This document shows, one piece after another, positions 33,714-42,394 of a stretch of DNA of 64,000 nucleotides. The number at the start of each line of letters is the position of its first letter. Within the stretch, counting starts at the first letter, position 1. The DNA is from Mucilaginibacter sp. Its GTDB lineage: Bacteria; Bacteroidota; Bacteroidia; Sphingobacteriales; Sphingobacteriaceae. Location of the stretch: positions 310,001 through 374,000 of the forward strand of contig NZ_JANYGQ010000026.1 of assembly GCF_025359345.1 (NCBI RefSeq). The letters are read 5' to 3'. The notes below the pieces were generated by a model. It was not told the origin of the DNA, made no database searches, and saw nothing but the letters and a program-made list of their open reading frames with translations. A program made the position numbers and the translations under genes.

Positions 33714-34478
33714 TCAATTATTCAGAGTAATAAAGCCCCCATCAATCGGGTAATCAGTTCCGGTTATAAACCCTGCTTCGTCCGAGCAAAGGTATAAGGC
33801 CAGCGCTGCAATTTCTTCTGATTTTGCCATCCTGCCGATAGGCTGTGATTTGGATAGTTTTTCAAATATCTCGGCTTCCTGCCCGGCATAGTTTTTGGCT
33901 ATAAAACCATCTACAAACGGCGTATGTACCCTTGCAGGCGATATGCTGTTGCACCTGATGTTCTCATTCAAATAATCCCGTGCTACCGACAGCATCATGG
34001 CATGAATGGCACCTTTGCTGGTGGAGTAAGCAAATCTGTCGGTTATACCAACATGGGCAGCTACCGATGCTGTGTTTAATATTACCCCGCCCTTATTGGC
34101 TTTCATCAAAGGCAGTGCAGCAAACAGGCAGTTGTACACGCCCTTTACATTCACGTTGTATATCCTGTCGAAATCTGCCTCGCTGGTGTTATCGGCTTTG
34201 CCAATGTGAGCTATACCAGCATTGTTTACCAGTATGTCGATTTTGCTTATCCCGTTAAAAACATCCAGCACTTGTTGCTGGTTGCTTACGTCGCAGTTAT
34301 GTACTGATGCATTGCCACCGGCTGCTTTAATTTCGGTTAGCGTATCATTGGCTGCTTCTTCATTCAGCTCAATGATATGCACGCTTGCTCCCTGGGCTGC
34401 AAACAGTACCGACATTGCCTTGCCTATTCCGCTGCCACCGCCGGTTATTATTACTTGTTTATTGGTTAGTTTGAACAT
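33714..34478 (-). CDS. SDR-family dehydrogenase (fucose pathway)
   Basis: The protein has 254 residues with the complete classical SDR set: T-G-G-G-S-G-I-G, N-N-A-G, the Ser in N-T-A-S-V-A-A, Y-S-T-S-K (catalytic Tyr and Lys) and the D-Y-P-I-D-G-G end. In this locus it could oxidise L-fucose to the lactone or 2-keto-3-deoxy-L-fuconate to the diketo acid; the second fits the order before the FAH-family gene. Which one cannot be decided here. Confidence 0.87.
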   Translation of the reverse strand: MFKLTNKQVIITGGGSGIGKAMSVLFAAQGASVHIIELNEEAANDTLTEIKAAGGNASVHNCDVSNQQQVLDVFNGISKIDILVNNAGIAHIGKADNTSEADFDRIYNVNVKGVYNCLFAALPLMKANKGGVILNTASVAAHVGITDRFAYSTSKGAIHAMMLSVARDYLNENIRCNSISPARVHTPFVDGFIAKNYAGQEAEIFEKLSKSQPIGRMAKSEEIAALALYLCSDEAGFITGTDYPIDGGFITLNN

Positions 34479-34483
34479 GATTC

Positions 34484-34587
34484 TTGATTTCGGATTTCGG
34501 ATGTCCGATTTCGGATTTGTTAAATTTTAAATTTATAAATACTGAATTTCCCAATTCCGAAATCGAAATTCCGAAATCCGACATTCC
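34484..34587. repeat. Intercistronic TTCGGAT/CCGAAAT hairpin, copy 2
   Basis: GATTTCGGATTTCGGATGTC on the left faces AATTCCGAAATCGAAATTCC plus CCGAAATCCGACAT on the right (34553-34585). It fills the gap between the SDR and UxaA-like genes. Confidence 0.7.
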
Positions 34588-36249
34588 TCACAACGATATC
34601 CCCCTCTTCCACGGTATCCAGTCATCCTGCCCCAACCGTACCGATGCAGGTTCTGCTTCGCCGCTGGCTACCTGTATTACGTAATCCAGTATGCGTTCAC
34701 CGGCTTGTTGTATGGTTTCGTCGCCTTCTATAATGGTGCCGCAGTTAATGTCGATGATATCAGGCATTTTTAACGCCGTAACTGTGTTTGTTGATAGTTT
34801 GATCACCGGTGTTACCGGGTTACCTGTTGGCGTACCCAAGCCGGTTGTAAACAACACGATATTCGCCCCTGCTGCTACTTCTGCTGTCGTACTTTCGACA
34901 TCGCTGCCGGGAGTACAAAGCAAGTTTAAGCCGGGTTTTGATACCTTGGCGGGATAATCCAGCACATCTGCCACCGGCGATGTGCCGCCTTTTTTAGCCG
35001 CGCCGGCCGATTTAATGGCATCCGTTATCAATCCATCCCTTATATTGCCCGGTGATGGGTTGGCGTAAAAGCCTGAACCATCAGCCTCTGCGCGTTTGTT
35101 GTAGGTGGTCATCAGCTGCATAAAGTAGTTGGCTTTGTCCTCGTCAACGCAGCGGTCGCTCAGTTCCTGCTCTACGCCGCAAAGCTCCGGGAACTCCGAT
35201 AAGATAACCGAGCCGCCCATCGTCACCAATAGATCGCTCACATAGCCCAATGCCGGGTTTGCCGATATGCCCGAAAATCCATCCGATCCGCCGCACTCCA
35301 GCCCTATACATAGTTTGGATAATGGCGCAGGTGTCCGTCCGGTTTGGTTGGCCTGCATCAGGCCAGCAAAGGTTTGTTTGAGGGCCTGTTTTAACAGGTC
35401 GCTTTCGGTGCCTACTTTTTGCTGCTCCAGTATTACCAGCGGTTTGCTGAAGTTGGCATCTCGTACTTTTATTTCCTGCTCCAGTATACTTACCTGTGCG
35501 TTCTGGCAGCCCAGGCTTAGTATGGTTGCGCCTGCTACGTTTGGATGGGTTATGTAACCTGCTATCAGCCCGCACAAGGTTTGCGCATCGCTGCGGGTAC
35601 AGCCACAACCCATTTCGTGAGTCAGGAATTTAATCCCGTCAATATTCTTAAAAAACTTCTTCGACCCAGCCTTATCCGCTGAATCCTCTATGTCAGCATT
35701 CAATATCTCCTCAACTGATTTCCCAGCCTGGTACAGGCTCATCAGCTGGTCAACATCGCCCTCGTAGCTTTTTGCTTTTTTGTAGCCAAGTTTATCTACC
35801 AGGGCCTCTTTCAATACATCAATATTGCGGTTCTCGCAAAATACCAGCGGCACCACAATCCAGTAATTACCGGTACCTACCGAGCCATTTGCCCGGTGAT
35901 AACCATTAAAGGTTTTGCTGCTATACTTGCTTGCATCCGGTTGGTGCCAGTCCAGCTTGCGTTTGCCAAGGTGGAACTCGCCCGAGGCATGGTGCACGGT
36001 TTGGGTGCCTATAGGCCCGCCTTGTGGAATGTCCACTGTGGCTTTACCCACCAGTACGCCATACATAAATATTTCATCGCCGGGTTGCAGCGCGTTTATA
36101 CTGAATTTGTGCTTGGCATCAACCTTTTCAGTTAAATTAAAAGCCTGGCCCTCAAAATTAATTTCGGTTCCTTGTTGCAGGTTTTGCAGGGCCACCAAAA
36201 CGTTGTCTTTCGGGTGGATGCGGATATAACTATGTTTCTGTGTCGACAT
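34588..36249 (-). CDS. UxaA-family altronate/galactarate-type dehydratase (probable L-fuconate dehydratase role)
   Basis: The protein has 553 residues. The N-terminal SAF domain (about 1-100) and the large UxaA domain are both present. Conserved parts include H-E-M-G-C-G-C-T-R-S-D, G-L-E-C-G-G-S-D-G-F-S-G-I and N-I-V-L-F-T-T-G-L-G-T-P-T-G. The family removes water from sugar acids such as altronate or galactarate. Among fucose genes it is the best candidate for the fuconate dehydration step. It starts 17 bp after the fucosidase stop. Confidence 0.87.
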   Translation of the reverse strand: MSTQKHSYIRIHPKDNVLVALQNLQQGTEINFEGQAFNLTEKVDAKHKFSINALQPGDEIFMYGVLVGKATVDIPQGGPIGTQTVHHASGEFHLGKRKLDWHQPDASKYSSKTFNGYHRANGSVGTGNYWIVVPLVFCENRNIDVLKEALVDKLGYKKAKSYEGDVDQLMSLYQAGKSVEEILNADIEDSADKAGSKKFFKNIDGIKFLTHEMGCGCTRSDAQTLCGLIAGYITHPNVAGATILSLGCQNAQVSILEQEIKVRDANFSKPLVILEQQKVGTESDLLKQALKQTFAGLMQANQTGRTPAPLSKLCIGLECGGSDGFSGISANPALGYVSDLLVTMGGSVILSEFPELCGVEQELSDRCVDEDKANYFMQLMTTYNKRAEADGSGFYANPSPGNIRDGLITDAIKSAGAAKKGGTSPVADVLDYPAKVSKPGLNLLCTPGSDVESTTAEVAAGANIVLFTTGLGTPTGNPVTPVIKLSTNTVTALKMPDIIDINCGTIIEGDETIQQAGERILDYVIQVASGEAEPASVRLGQDDWIPWKRGISL

Positions 36250-36266
36250 TATAAATCTTAATTCAA

Positions 36267-37625
36267 TTATTGCAGCGTAAGCTCCACTACTGGTATTTCG
36301 TATTGCGGCTTTTTGGCCGGCAAAGTTAATATCAAATCATCCGGATTACTTGGCGATGGTTTGTATAACAACTCCGATGCATCATTTAAAAACGCCGCAT
36401 ATTTAATTTTACCTGCATAGCCCGGCAAAGTTACGGTGCCGCCCTGCGGATAATAGTACAAATGTACGTACAGCTTTTTGGTTTTGGCATTGTATGTCAA
36501 CTTATCATTTTCGGGCACCTTGTAGGTATCGGGCGCGTAGGTGCAGTTGTAAATAGCGCGGTTGTTGGCGTGCATCCAGTAGGCCATGCTGTCCAAAGCG
36601 CGGGTTGCGCGGTAGTCAAACTCGCCGCGGGCTGTGGGGCCAACGTTTAGTATCAGGTTGCCGCCATTGCTTACCGATGTTATCAGCAAATCAAGCAATT
36701 GGCGGTGTGTTTTCCAGGTGTTTTCATCGCGGTAGTAACCCCACGATCCGCTGAAGGTTTGGCAGGTTTCCCAGGTTTTGCCGCGGTATTTGGCCAGTTC
36801 GTCGGTGCCTACCTGCTCAGGGGTTTCAAAGTCGGCGCCGTCCTTATATTCCTCCAGGTTAAGGCGGTTATCAATGATGATGCCCGGCTGCAGCTTGCGG
36901 ATCAATTTGATCAACTCTACCGAACCCCAGTCGTCCTTGCCTTTGCCGTGGCCGTCTTTGCGGGGAAACGAAAAATCGAGCCAGATGATATCAATTTTGC
37001 CGTAGTTGGTCAGCAGTTCAGTTATCTGGTTGCGCATGTACTGGCGGTATTTGGCCATATCGCGGCCCTTGTTCATCCGCTCATAGCTGGCATCCTTTTT
37101 ATCCAGGGGCGATTGCGGGTGAATATCATCTATCGTATAATTCGGGTGGTGCCAGTCGAGCAGCGAATAGTAGAAACCCACCTTCAGCCCCTCGGCGCGG
37201 TAGGCGTTTACATACTCGCGCACCAGGTCGCGTTTGGCAGCGGTGTTGGTGGCCTTGTAGTCGGTATATTTCGAGTCGAACAGGCAAAAGCCCTCATGGT
37301 GCTTGGTAGTAAGCACAGCGTACTTCATGCCGGCAGCTTTGGCGGTTTTGGCCCATTTTTTGGGGTCGAAAGAATCCGGGTTAAACTGGTCGAAATATTT
37401 TTGGTAGCCGGCGTTGTCAATCTTTTCGTTGTGTTTTACCCACTCGTGCCGGGCAGCGCCACTGTACAATCCCCAATGTATAAACATGCCGAAACGCCCG
37501 TCCGTCCACCACTCCATGCGTTTTTTCTTTTGCGCATCAGTTTCGTTACCGATACTTTTTTGGGCGAAAGTGGTGCCGGTTATTACCATAAGTAACAGCA
37601 GCAGCGACAGTTTTTTTAGGTTCAT
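36267..37625 (-). CDS. Alpha-L-fucosidase, GH29
   Basis: The protein has 452 residues with a signal peptide (1-21, ending T-F-A-Q), so it acts in the periplasm or outside. The GH29 barrel shows F-G-M-F-I-H-W-G-L-Y-S, T-T-K-H-H-E-G-F, F-Y-Y-S-L-L-D-W-H and the nucleophile Asp in I-I-W-L-D-F-S-F. A short C-terminal beta domain follows. It releases L-fucose, the likely entry substrate of the row. A family A hairpin element lies between it and the upstream mutarotase gene. Confidence 0.93.
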   Translation of the reverse strand: MNLKKLSLLLLLMVITGTTFAQKSIGNETDAQKKKRMEWWTDGRFGMFIHWGLYSGAARHEWVKHNEKIDNAGYQKYFDQFNPDSFDPKKWAKTAKAAGMKYAVLTTKHHEGFCLFDSKYTDYKATNTAAKRDLVREYVNAYRAEGLKVGFYYSLLDWHHPNYTIDDIHPQSPLDKKDASYERMNKGRDMAKYRQYMRNQITELLTNYGKIDIIWLDFSFPRKDGHGKGKDDWGSVELIKLIRKLQPGIIIDNRLNLEEYKDGADFETPEQVGTDELAKYRGKTWETCQTFSGSWGYYRDENTWKTHRQLLDLLITSVSNGGNLILNVGPTARGEFDYRATRALDSMAYWMHANNRAIYNCTYAPDTYKVPENDKLTYNAKTKKLYVHLYYYPQGGTVTLPGYAGKIKYAAFLNDASELLYKPSPSNPDDLILTLPAKKPQYEIPVVELTLQ

Positions 37626-37680
37626 AGGTGGTTTATTTATTGGTTAGTATAATTCTCGAATTTGCCAGTTATAAAACTTT

Positions 37681-37768
37681 GTCATTGCGAGGAGGAACGA
37701 GCGCGGCAACAGCGAACTTTACAGGGCGGACTTGCATAGTTCGCGGTTGCTTCGTTCCTCGCAATGAC
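37681..37768. repeat. Dispersed hairpin element, family A, copy 3
   Basis: GTCATTGCGAGG at 37681 and its inverse ending at 37768; 88 bp, short form. The inner part (GAACGAGCGCGGCAA) matches copy 4 rather than copies 1 and 2. Confidence 0.8.
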
Positions 37769-37775
37769 AAGCGGG

Positions 37776-38105
37776 CTAAAGTTCAAATATCTTATTCATC
37801 AGCACCCATTTCTCGCCCTTCATGGCTTTTTTTAGCGGCTGCTGGTAGTTCCACATCAAATCTTCCCATTCCTGCACTTTGGCGTTGCCGGCATCCATTT
37901 GGCCTTTGCGCTCAAAGCTGAAGGTGTCATCAACATCCATAATCATAAACAGGCGCGTATCAAAGCGATAGATCTCCATGCCGCTAATGCCTGCGCCGGT
38001 AATGCTTTCCCTTATTTCGGGCCAGATAGCCTCGTGGTAGCGTTCGTACTCGGCAATCAGGGCAAGGTCGTCTTTTAAATCAAGGGTTAAACAATATCTG
38101 GGCAT
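37776..38105 (-). CDS. L-rhamnose/L-fucose mutarotase (RhaM family)
   Basis: The protein has 109 residues, the full family length. It shows Y-H-E-A-I-W-P-E-I (His as catalytic residue), M-E-I-Y-R-F and the conserved W-E-x-L-M-W-N-Y-Q near the end. It interconverts sugar anomers. Its place before the fucosidase gene points to L-fucose as the sugar. Confidence 0.87.
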   Translation of the reverse strand: MPRYCLTLDLKDDLALIAEYERYHEAIWPEIRESITGAGISGMEIYRFDTRLFMIMDVDDTFSFERKGQMDAGNAKVQEWEDLMWNYQQPLKKAMKGEKWVLMNKIFEL

Positions 38106-38145
38106 AATTGGCGGATGTAATTGTCAATAGTACAAGTATAGGAAA

Positions 38146-38195
38146 AAAGTCCGGAAAGTCGGAAAAGTCCGGAAGACCGAGAAGTCATTAAAGAC
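38146..38195. repeat. AGTCCGGAAAGTCGG word run
   Basis: Repeated near-copies of AAGTCCGG and AAGTCGG, as at 424-460 and (inverted) 2232-2259. Confidence 0.6.
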
Positions 38196-38226
38196 GGAAG
38201 AACTGAAAGATGGAAAGCCAAAAGCG

Positions 38227-38367
38227 TCAGTGTCGTAACATTTGTAATTTCATTAGTAAAATAGGGGCATTCTCAGCCGGTAGAAGCGGGGGCCGTGCTG
38301 TGCGCTTATACGGTACTAGCGTTAGGAACAGGCCGATAACCGCTGCCATCACAATGTGGGATAACAT
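38227..38367 (-). CDS. Possible 46-residue membrane protein
   Basis: The frame starts M-L-S-H-I-V-M-A-A-V-I-G-L-F-L-T-L-V-P and so opens with one hydrophobic helix, then a basic, proline-rich tail. No Shine-Dalgarno site or clear promoter is seen. It is the only likely coding content in the 560-bp gap 38106-38665 and may also be a remnant or chance frame. Confidence 0.25.
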   Translation of the reverse strand: MLSHIVMAAVIGLFLTLVPYKRTARPPLLPAENAPILLMKLQMLRH

Positions 38368-38608
38368 GATGAATCGAGCATGAAAAGGGGTTGACAGGGT
38401 TAACATAATTTCGCCCTTAACTTATTTAATATATTGATAATGAAGTTGTTTGAAAAATATAGGAATTAACACATTTTCCCGCTTTTGAAGCAATTAGCGC
38501 CCCTGGACCGGAAAATACGCCTATCTCTCCCCTCCAAAATTCCCCAACCCAATATACTGTTAACATTAACTTAACACAATGATAATGCTGTATTAACCAC
38601 TCAGCCTG

Positions 38609-38616
38609 TACCTTTG
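38609..38616 (+). promoter_or_regulatory. -7 element of the DUF3606 gene
   Basis: TACCTTTG matches TAnnTTTG exactly, 50 bp before the start codon. Confidence 0.6.
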
Positions 38617-38665
38617 TATACCCTTGTAAGCAGTTTATTATTAACACTATTAACGCTAATCAACC

Positions 38666-38857
38666 ATGGAAACTAAGGCAAATATCGACATCAAAAACCG
38701 CGAAATCTCTCAAATAAAAGCTAATTCTGAAGATGAATACTGGGCAAAAAAATACAATGTTTCTGCCGAGGAGCTGAAAGAAACCGGTAATGCGCTAAGC
38801 AGCATTCAGGAGCGGATTTTAAAAATCACCACTAAAAATAAAAGCTTCAGCTTTTAA
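38666..38857 (+). CDS. DUF3606-like small protein
   Basis: The protein has 63 residues. The core E-D-E-Y-W-A-K-K-Y-N-V-S-A-E-E-L-K-E matches the DUF3606 pattern (acidic stretch, Y-W-x-K-K-x-x-V-S, E-E-L). Function unknown; the family is often stress-related in location. It has its own promoter and terminator, so it is a one-gene unit. Confidence 0.75.
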   Translation: METKANIDIKNREISQIKANSEDEYWAKKYNVSAEELKETGNALSSIQERILKITTKNKSFSF

Positions 38858-38916
38858 GGTAACCCAAAGCTTTTATTAGCTTGCCCGGGTATTCCTTAAC
38901 CAAGCAAACATATTAC

Positions 38917-38957
38917 GCCGGCGCTGGTTTATATTAAACTGGCCCCGGCTTTTTTAT
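38917..38957 (+). terminator. Terminator after the DUF3606 gene
   Basis: GCCGG (38917-38921) through GGTTTA pairs with TAAACTGG and CCGGC, with G-U pairs inside, followed by six T residues. The rest of 38858-39179 holds only the promoter at 39067. Confidence 0.75.
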
Positions 38958-39066
38958 TTGCGCTTATTTTTATTTTACTATCGAAACTTCAGAAACGCTA
39001 CAGAATAAATGCTTATACTCGCAAATAAGTAAAAAACAGGCTTATAATACTTTATAGCTGTATAAA

Positions 39067-39074
39067 TACGTTTG
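39067..39074 (+). promoter_or_regulatory. -7 element of the DUF5686 gene
   Basis: TACGTTTG matches TAnnTTTG exactly, 105 bp before the chosen ATG at 39180. It overlaps the upstream TTG at 39072, which argues against that start. Confidence 0.55.
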
Positions 39075-39179
39075 TGTAATTCTTATTATCTATTTATTGT
39101 TTATATTATTTTGTTACTTATTTGCTGGATCAGTGCAGGCGTGTTAGCTTTCTACCGTAAAAACATTTTTAATTGGTTA

Positions 39180-41819
39180 ATGCTTTTTAATAAGAGCCGG
39201 GTAAAAATATCAGGTTGTTTTTGCCTGCTGTTGCTTGCATTAAACGTTGCTGCCCAGCAAACCGATACCCTCAAAAAATCAAAGGACACCTTAAAAACCA
39301 GTGCTGATACAGGGCATAAAGCTGCCTTGCAGCCACTGCTAACTACCCGGGTTACCGGCCATGTGCTTGATGCCGCAACAGGCAAGCCACTATCATACGT
39401 TAATGTAAACTTTACAGGTACCGGCACCGGCGCCAATACCGATTCGCTGGGGAAATTCGACCTTATTGCCGAAGGCTCGTTTACTTCGGTTACGTTTTCG
39501 CACATGGGGTACCAATCCATAGCAAAAAACATTAAGCCAGGGCAGGAAAATGCACTGAACGTAAGTTTGCGCGGCAGCCAAACCCAGCTTAAAGGGGTAA
39601 CCATAACCTCGGCAAAAAAAGAAAAATACCGCAACAAGGGCAACCCGGCCGTGTCGCTTATCCAGCAGATCATCAACCATAAAGATGAAAACCGCATGGA
39701 GAGCGCCGCCTACCTGCAATATAACCAGTACGAACGGATAGGATTGTCGTTTTTTAACCTGCCGCAAAAATTTATAAACGGCAAATTTTTCAGCAAGTAT
39801 AAGTTTATGCTGGATACCACCGCCAATATCGACGGACAGAAACAAACCCTGCTGCCTGTTTTATTAAGCGAGAAGCTGTCGGACATTTATCACCGCAAAG
39901 AACCTTCAAAGGACATCCAGGTATTAACGGCGCAAAAGCAGATCAACATCATCAAGTTTATTGATACAGCCGGGTTGGATGTTTACTTAAATCGCTTGTA
40001 TGGCAATAATCTCGACATTTATTCAAACAACGTCTTTATAATTGCCAGCCAGTTTTTAAGCCCCATTGCCGACCATTCGCCCAATTATTACAAGTTTTTT
40101 ATCGCTGATACCATTAATACGCCTGCAGGCAAGCAGGTTGAAGTGATGTTTACCCCCCGCACCAAAGGCGACCTGCTTTTTGAAGGCAAACTGGTAGTTA
40201 CGCTCGACGGGCATTACGCGGTTACGGCCTGCGAGATGAACGTAAACAAGGAGATCAACATCAACTTTATGCGCAGCCTCAAAATCAGGCTCGATTTTGT
40301 GCAGCAGCCCGGCGGTAGGTATTACCTCACCAAAAGCGATGTAAAAGCCGATTTTGGCCTCTCGAAAAAGAAAGGCTGGGGCGTTATAGGCCAGCGAACG
40401 GTCAGTTATACAGGCTACAAGCTTAATGCGCCGCAGCCCGAAGAGTTTTATAAGGGCAAGGACCTTCAAATTGCCCCGAATGTAAACCGCGCAGATACAG
40501 CCTTCTGGGCCGCCCATCGTACTGATACGCTCAGCAGGCAGCAGTCACAGGTATACAGCAACGTAAACAAGCTTGGGCAAATGGCATCGTTTAAGCGAAC
40601 CATGTGGATAGCATCAACCCTCACGAGTGGTTATGCCGATTTCGGGTGGGTACAGGTAGGGCCGATAGGGCAGTTCTTTTCATTTAACAGCCAGGAGGGC
40701 CTGCGTTTCGAGGGCGGGGCGCGCACTACGCCAAAGCTCGACAGTATGTTTTACATGGAAGGTTATGGCGCAATAGGCACAAAGGATAAAAAGATAAAGC
40801 TGGATGCGATTGCCTACCTGAGTTTAAACAAAGTGGCGCCCTACAGGTTCCCCAACGATTATTTTAAAATAAGCTTTTTGTACGATGTTGATGTGCCGGG
40901 GCATACGTTTTCGATAAGCAACCGCCAGGCGGCGTTTTCATCGTTCCAAACCGGTAAAACAAATTACTGGCTTTACAGTGGTATTTTCAAGCTGGAGTAT
41001 GTGAAGGATTTTGAAAATCACCTCTCGTACCGCGTTACCTTAAAAACCTGGAACCAGGCGCCGGCAGCACAATTGGTTTATCAATTTAACGATGGTGTAA
41101 ATAAGGTAGTGCACGATTTAACAACCAGCGAGCTTGATGTGCATCTGCGCTACGCCCCGCACGAGCAAATTATACAAGGTAGCCAGGACCGGCACACCAT
41201 TTACAGCAAATACCCTATTTTTGATTTGCAGGTGAACCGCGGCTTCAAAAGCTTTTTGTATGGCTCGTATGCATTTACCGACCTGGGGTTAAATATTTAT
41301 AAACGATTTTACTTTTCGCAGCTTGGCTATGCCGATGTTACCGTAATAGGCGGCTATGTGCAGGGCAAGGTGCCATTCCCGCTGCTGAATATCAGTCCGG
41401 CCAACCAATCTTTGGCTTACGACCGGGACGGTTACAACCGCATGAACTATCTTGAATTTGTAAGCGACCATTACGTGGGCCTTAATTTTACCCAAAGCTT
41501 CAACGGCTTTTTTCTGAACAAAATACCGCTGATTGAACACCTTAAATGGCGCGAATATCTGTCGGGTAAAATATTATATGGTGGCCTGCGCGATGAAAAT
41601 AATCCCGCAATAACCAAAGGCCTTTACCGGCTGCCACCGGCCACAAACGGCGCATACGGCACTTATGCCCTGGGCAGCACGCCCTATATTGAAGCGGGGG
41701 CGGGCGTGGGCAACATATTTAAGTTTTTACGGGTTGATTTAATCAGGCGGTTCAATTACTTAGACCATCCCGGAGCCTCGCGATATGGCATTAAGTTTAG
41801 CTTTAGCCCTGATTTTTAA
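39180..41819 (+). CDS. DUF5686 outer-membrane protein with carboxypeptidase-regulatory-like domain
   Basis: The protein has 879 residues from the ATG at 39180. The longer frame from a TTG at 39072 is rejected because it overlaps the promoter and would put an extra membrane helix before the signal peptide (ending N-V-A-A-Q). Residues about 55-140 form the regulatory-like domain (V-T-G-H-V-L-D-A-A-T-G-K-P-L-S-Y-V-N-V). The DUF5686 body follows and ends as an OMP barrel (K-F-S-F-S-P-D-F). Role unknown. The stop is 4 bp from the convergent nucleotidase gene. Confidence 0.85.
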   Translation: MLFNKSRVKISGCFCLLLLALNVAAQQTDTLKKSKDTLKTSADTGHKAALQPLLTTRVTGHVLDAATGKPLSYVNVNFTGTGTGANTDSLGKFDLIAEGSFTSVTFSHMGYQSIAKNIKPGQENALNVSLRGSQTQLKGVTITSAKKEKYRNKGNPAVSLIQQIINHKDENRMESAAYLQYNQYERIGLSFFNLPQKFINGKFFSKYKFMLDTTANIDGQKQTLLPVLLSEKLSDIYHRKEPSKDIQVLTAQKQINIIKFIDTAGLDVYLNRLYGNNLDIYSNNVFIIASQFLSPIADHSPNYYKFFIADTINTPAGKQVEVMFTPRTKGDLLFEGKLVVTLDGHYAVTACEMNVNKEININFMRSLKIRLDFVQQPGGRYYLTKSDVKADFGLSKKKGWGVIGQRTVSYTGYKLNAPQPEEFYKGKDLQIAPNVNRADTAFWAAHRTDTLSRQQSQVYSNVNKLGQMASFKRTMWIASTLTSGYADFGWVQVGPIGQFFSFNSQEGLRFEGGARTTPKLDSMFYMEGYGAIGTKDKKIKLDAIAYLSLNKVAPYRFPNDYFKISFLYDVDVPGHTFSISNRQAAFSSFQTGKTNYWLYSGIFKLEYVKDFENHLSYRVTLKTWNQAPAAQLVYQFNDGVNKVVHDLTTSELDVHLRYAPHEQIIQGSQDRHTIYSKYPIFDLQVNRGFKSFLYGSYAFTDLGLNIYKRFYFSQLGYADVTVIGGYVQGKVPFPLLNISPANQSLAYDRDGYNRMNYLEFVSDHYVGLNFTQSFNGFFLNKIPLIEHLKWREYLSGKILYGGLRDENNPAITKGLYRLPPATNGAYGTYALGSTPYIEAGAGVGNIFKFLRVDLIRRFNYLDHPGASRYGIKFSFSPDF

Positions 41820-41823
41820 AAAC

Positions 41824-42354
41824 CTAAAAATTATTTTCCATCAGCGTCAGCACCTCATCCCAGTTATTTGCCCTTTGGTGATGGGTGTAATTAACGTTAT
41901 GAAAGGCGTGGAACATAATGGTTGTCCCTTTAAAATAGTCGAGGTTTTTTATGTGATCGTCAATCATATAATCGGTACCGATAACACTTTTATCGCCGCA
42001 GAAAATAATATGCCTCCAATCGATGAAAGGGAAATGTTCATTCAGCCATTCCAGCTTTTCGGGTAAGCACTGCGGAAATTCCATGGCGGCCGAAACAATA
42101 TAAACCTCGTAGTTTTTCATCAACATTTTTACCGCTTCAACTGCGCCTGCAATAACAGGCAGTGTACGGAAAAAGCCAGGAGTAAAAGCAAACTTGCGTG
42201 CCGCAGTTTTATCAGGGAACATCTCATTTTCTTCAAGTCCCCGTATCGACTCCGGGGTAACACGTACACCATAGTCGCGTTCGTACCAATTAATGAAGTG
42301 AGTTTCGGTGTCGGCAATTACGCCATCCATATCAATAGCAATTGATTTTTTCAT
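41824..42354 (-). CDS. 5'(3')-deoxyribonucleotidase-like HAD protein, copy 2 of tandem pair
   Basis: The protein has 176 residues. It begins K-K-S-I-A-I-D-M-D-G-V-I-A-D, the NT5C-type HAD motif I, and has Y-I-V-S-A-A-M (motif II Ser) and D-Y-M-I-D-D-H (motif IV). It should dephosphorylate deoxynucleoside monophosphates. It is closely similar along its length to the next gene upstream, with the most divergence in residues 15-55 (the cap). Confidence 0.85.
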   Translation of the reverse strand: MKKSIAIDMDGVIADTETHFINWYERDYGVRVTPESIRGLEENEMFPDKTAARKFAFTPGFFRTLPVIAGAVEAVKMLMKNYEVYIVSAAMEFPQCLPEKLEWLNEHFPFIDWRHIIFCGDKSVIGTDYMIDDHIKNLDYFKGTTIMFHAFHNVNYTHHQRANNWDEVLTLMENNF

Positions 42355-42394
42355 GGCTAAAATTAAAAAACATTAGTTAATGGTTGTGTAAATT

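Noticed and set aside
36699..37595. 298-residue open frame antisense to the GH29 gene
   Set aside because: It mirrors the codon pattern of the fucosidase, which has full motifs; Val/Phe-rich composition is typical of an antisense shadow.
38426..38647. 73-residue minus-strand frame in the gap before the DUF3606 gene
   Set aside because: It overlaps the DUF3606 promoter in antisense and has no recognisable features.
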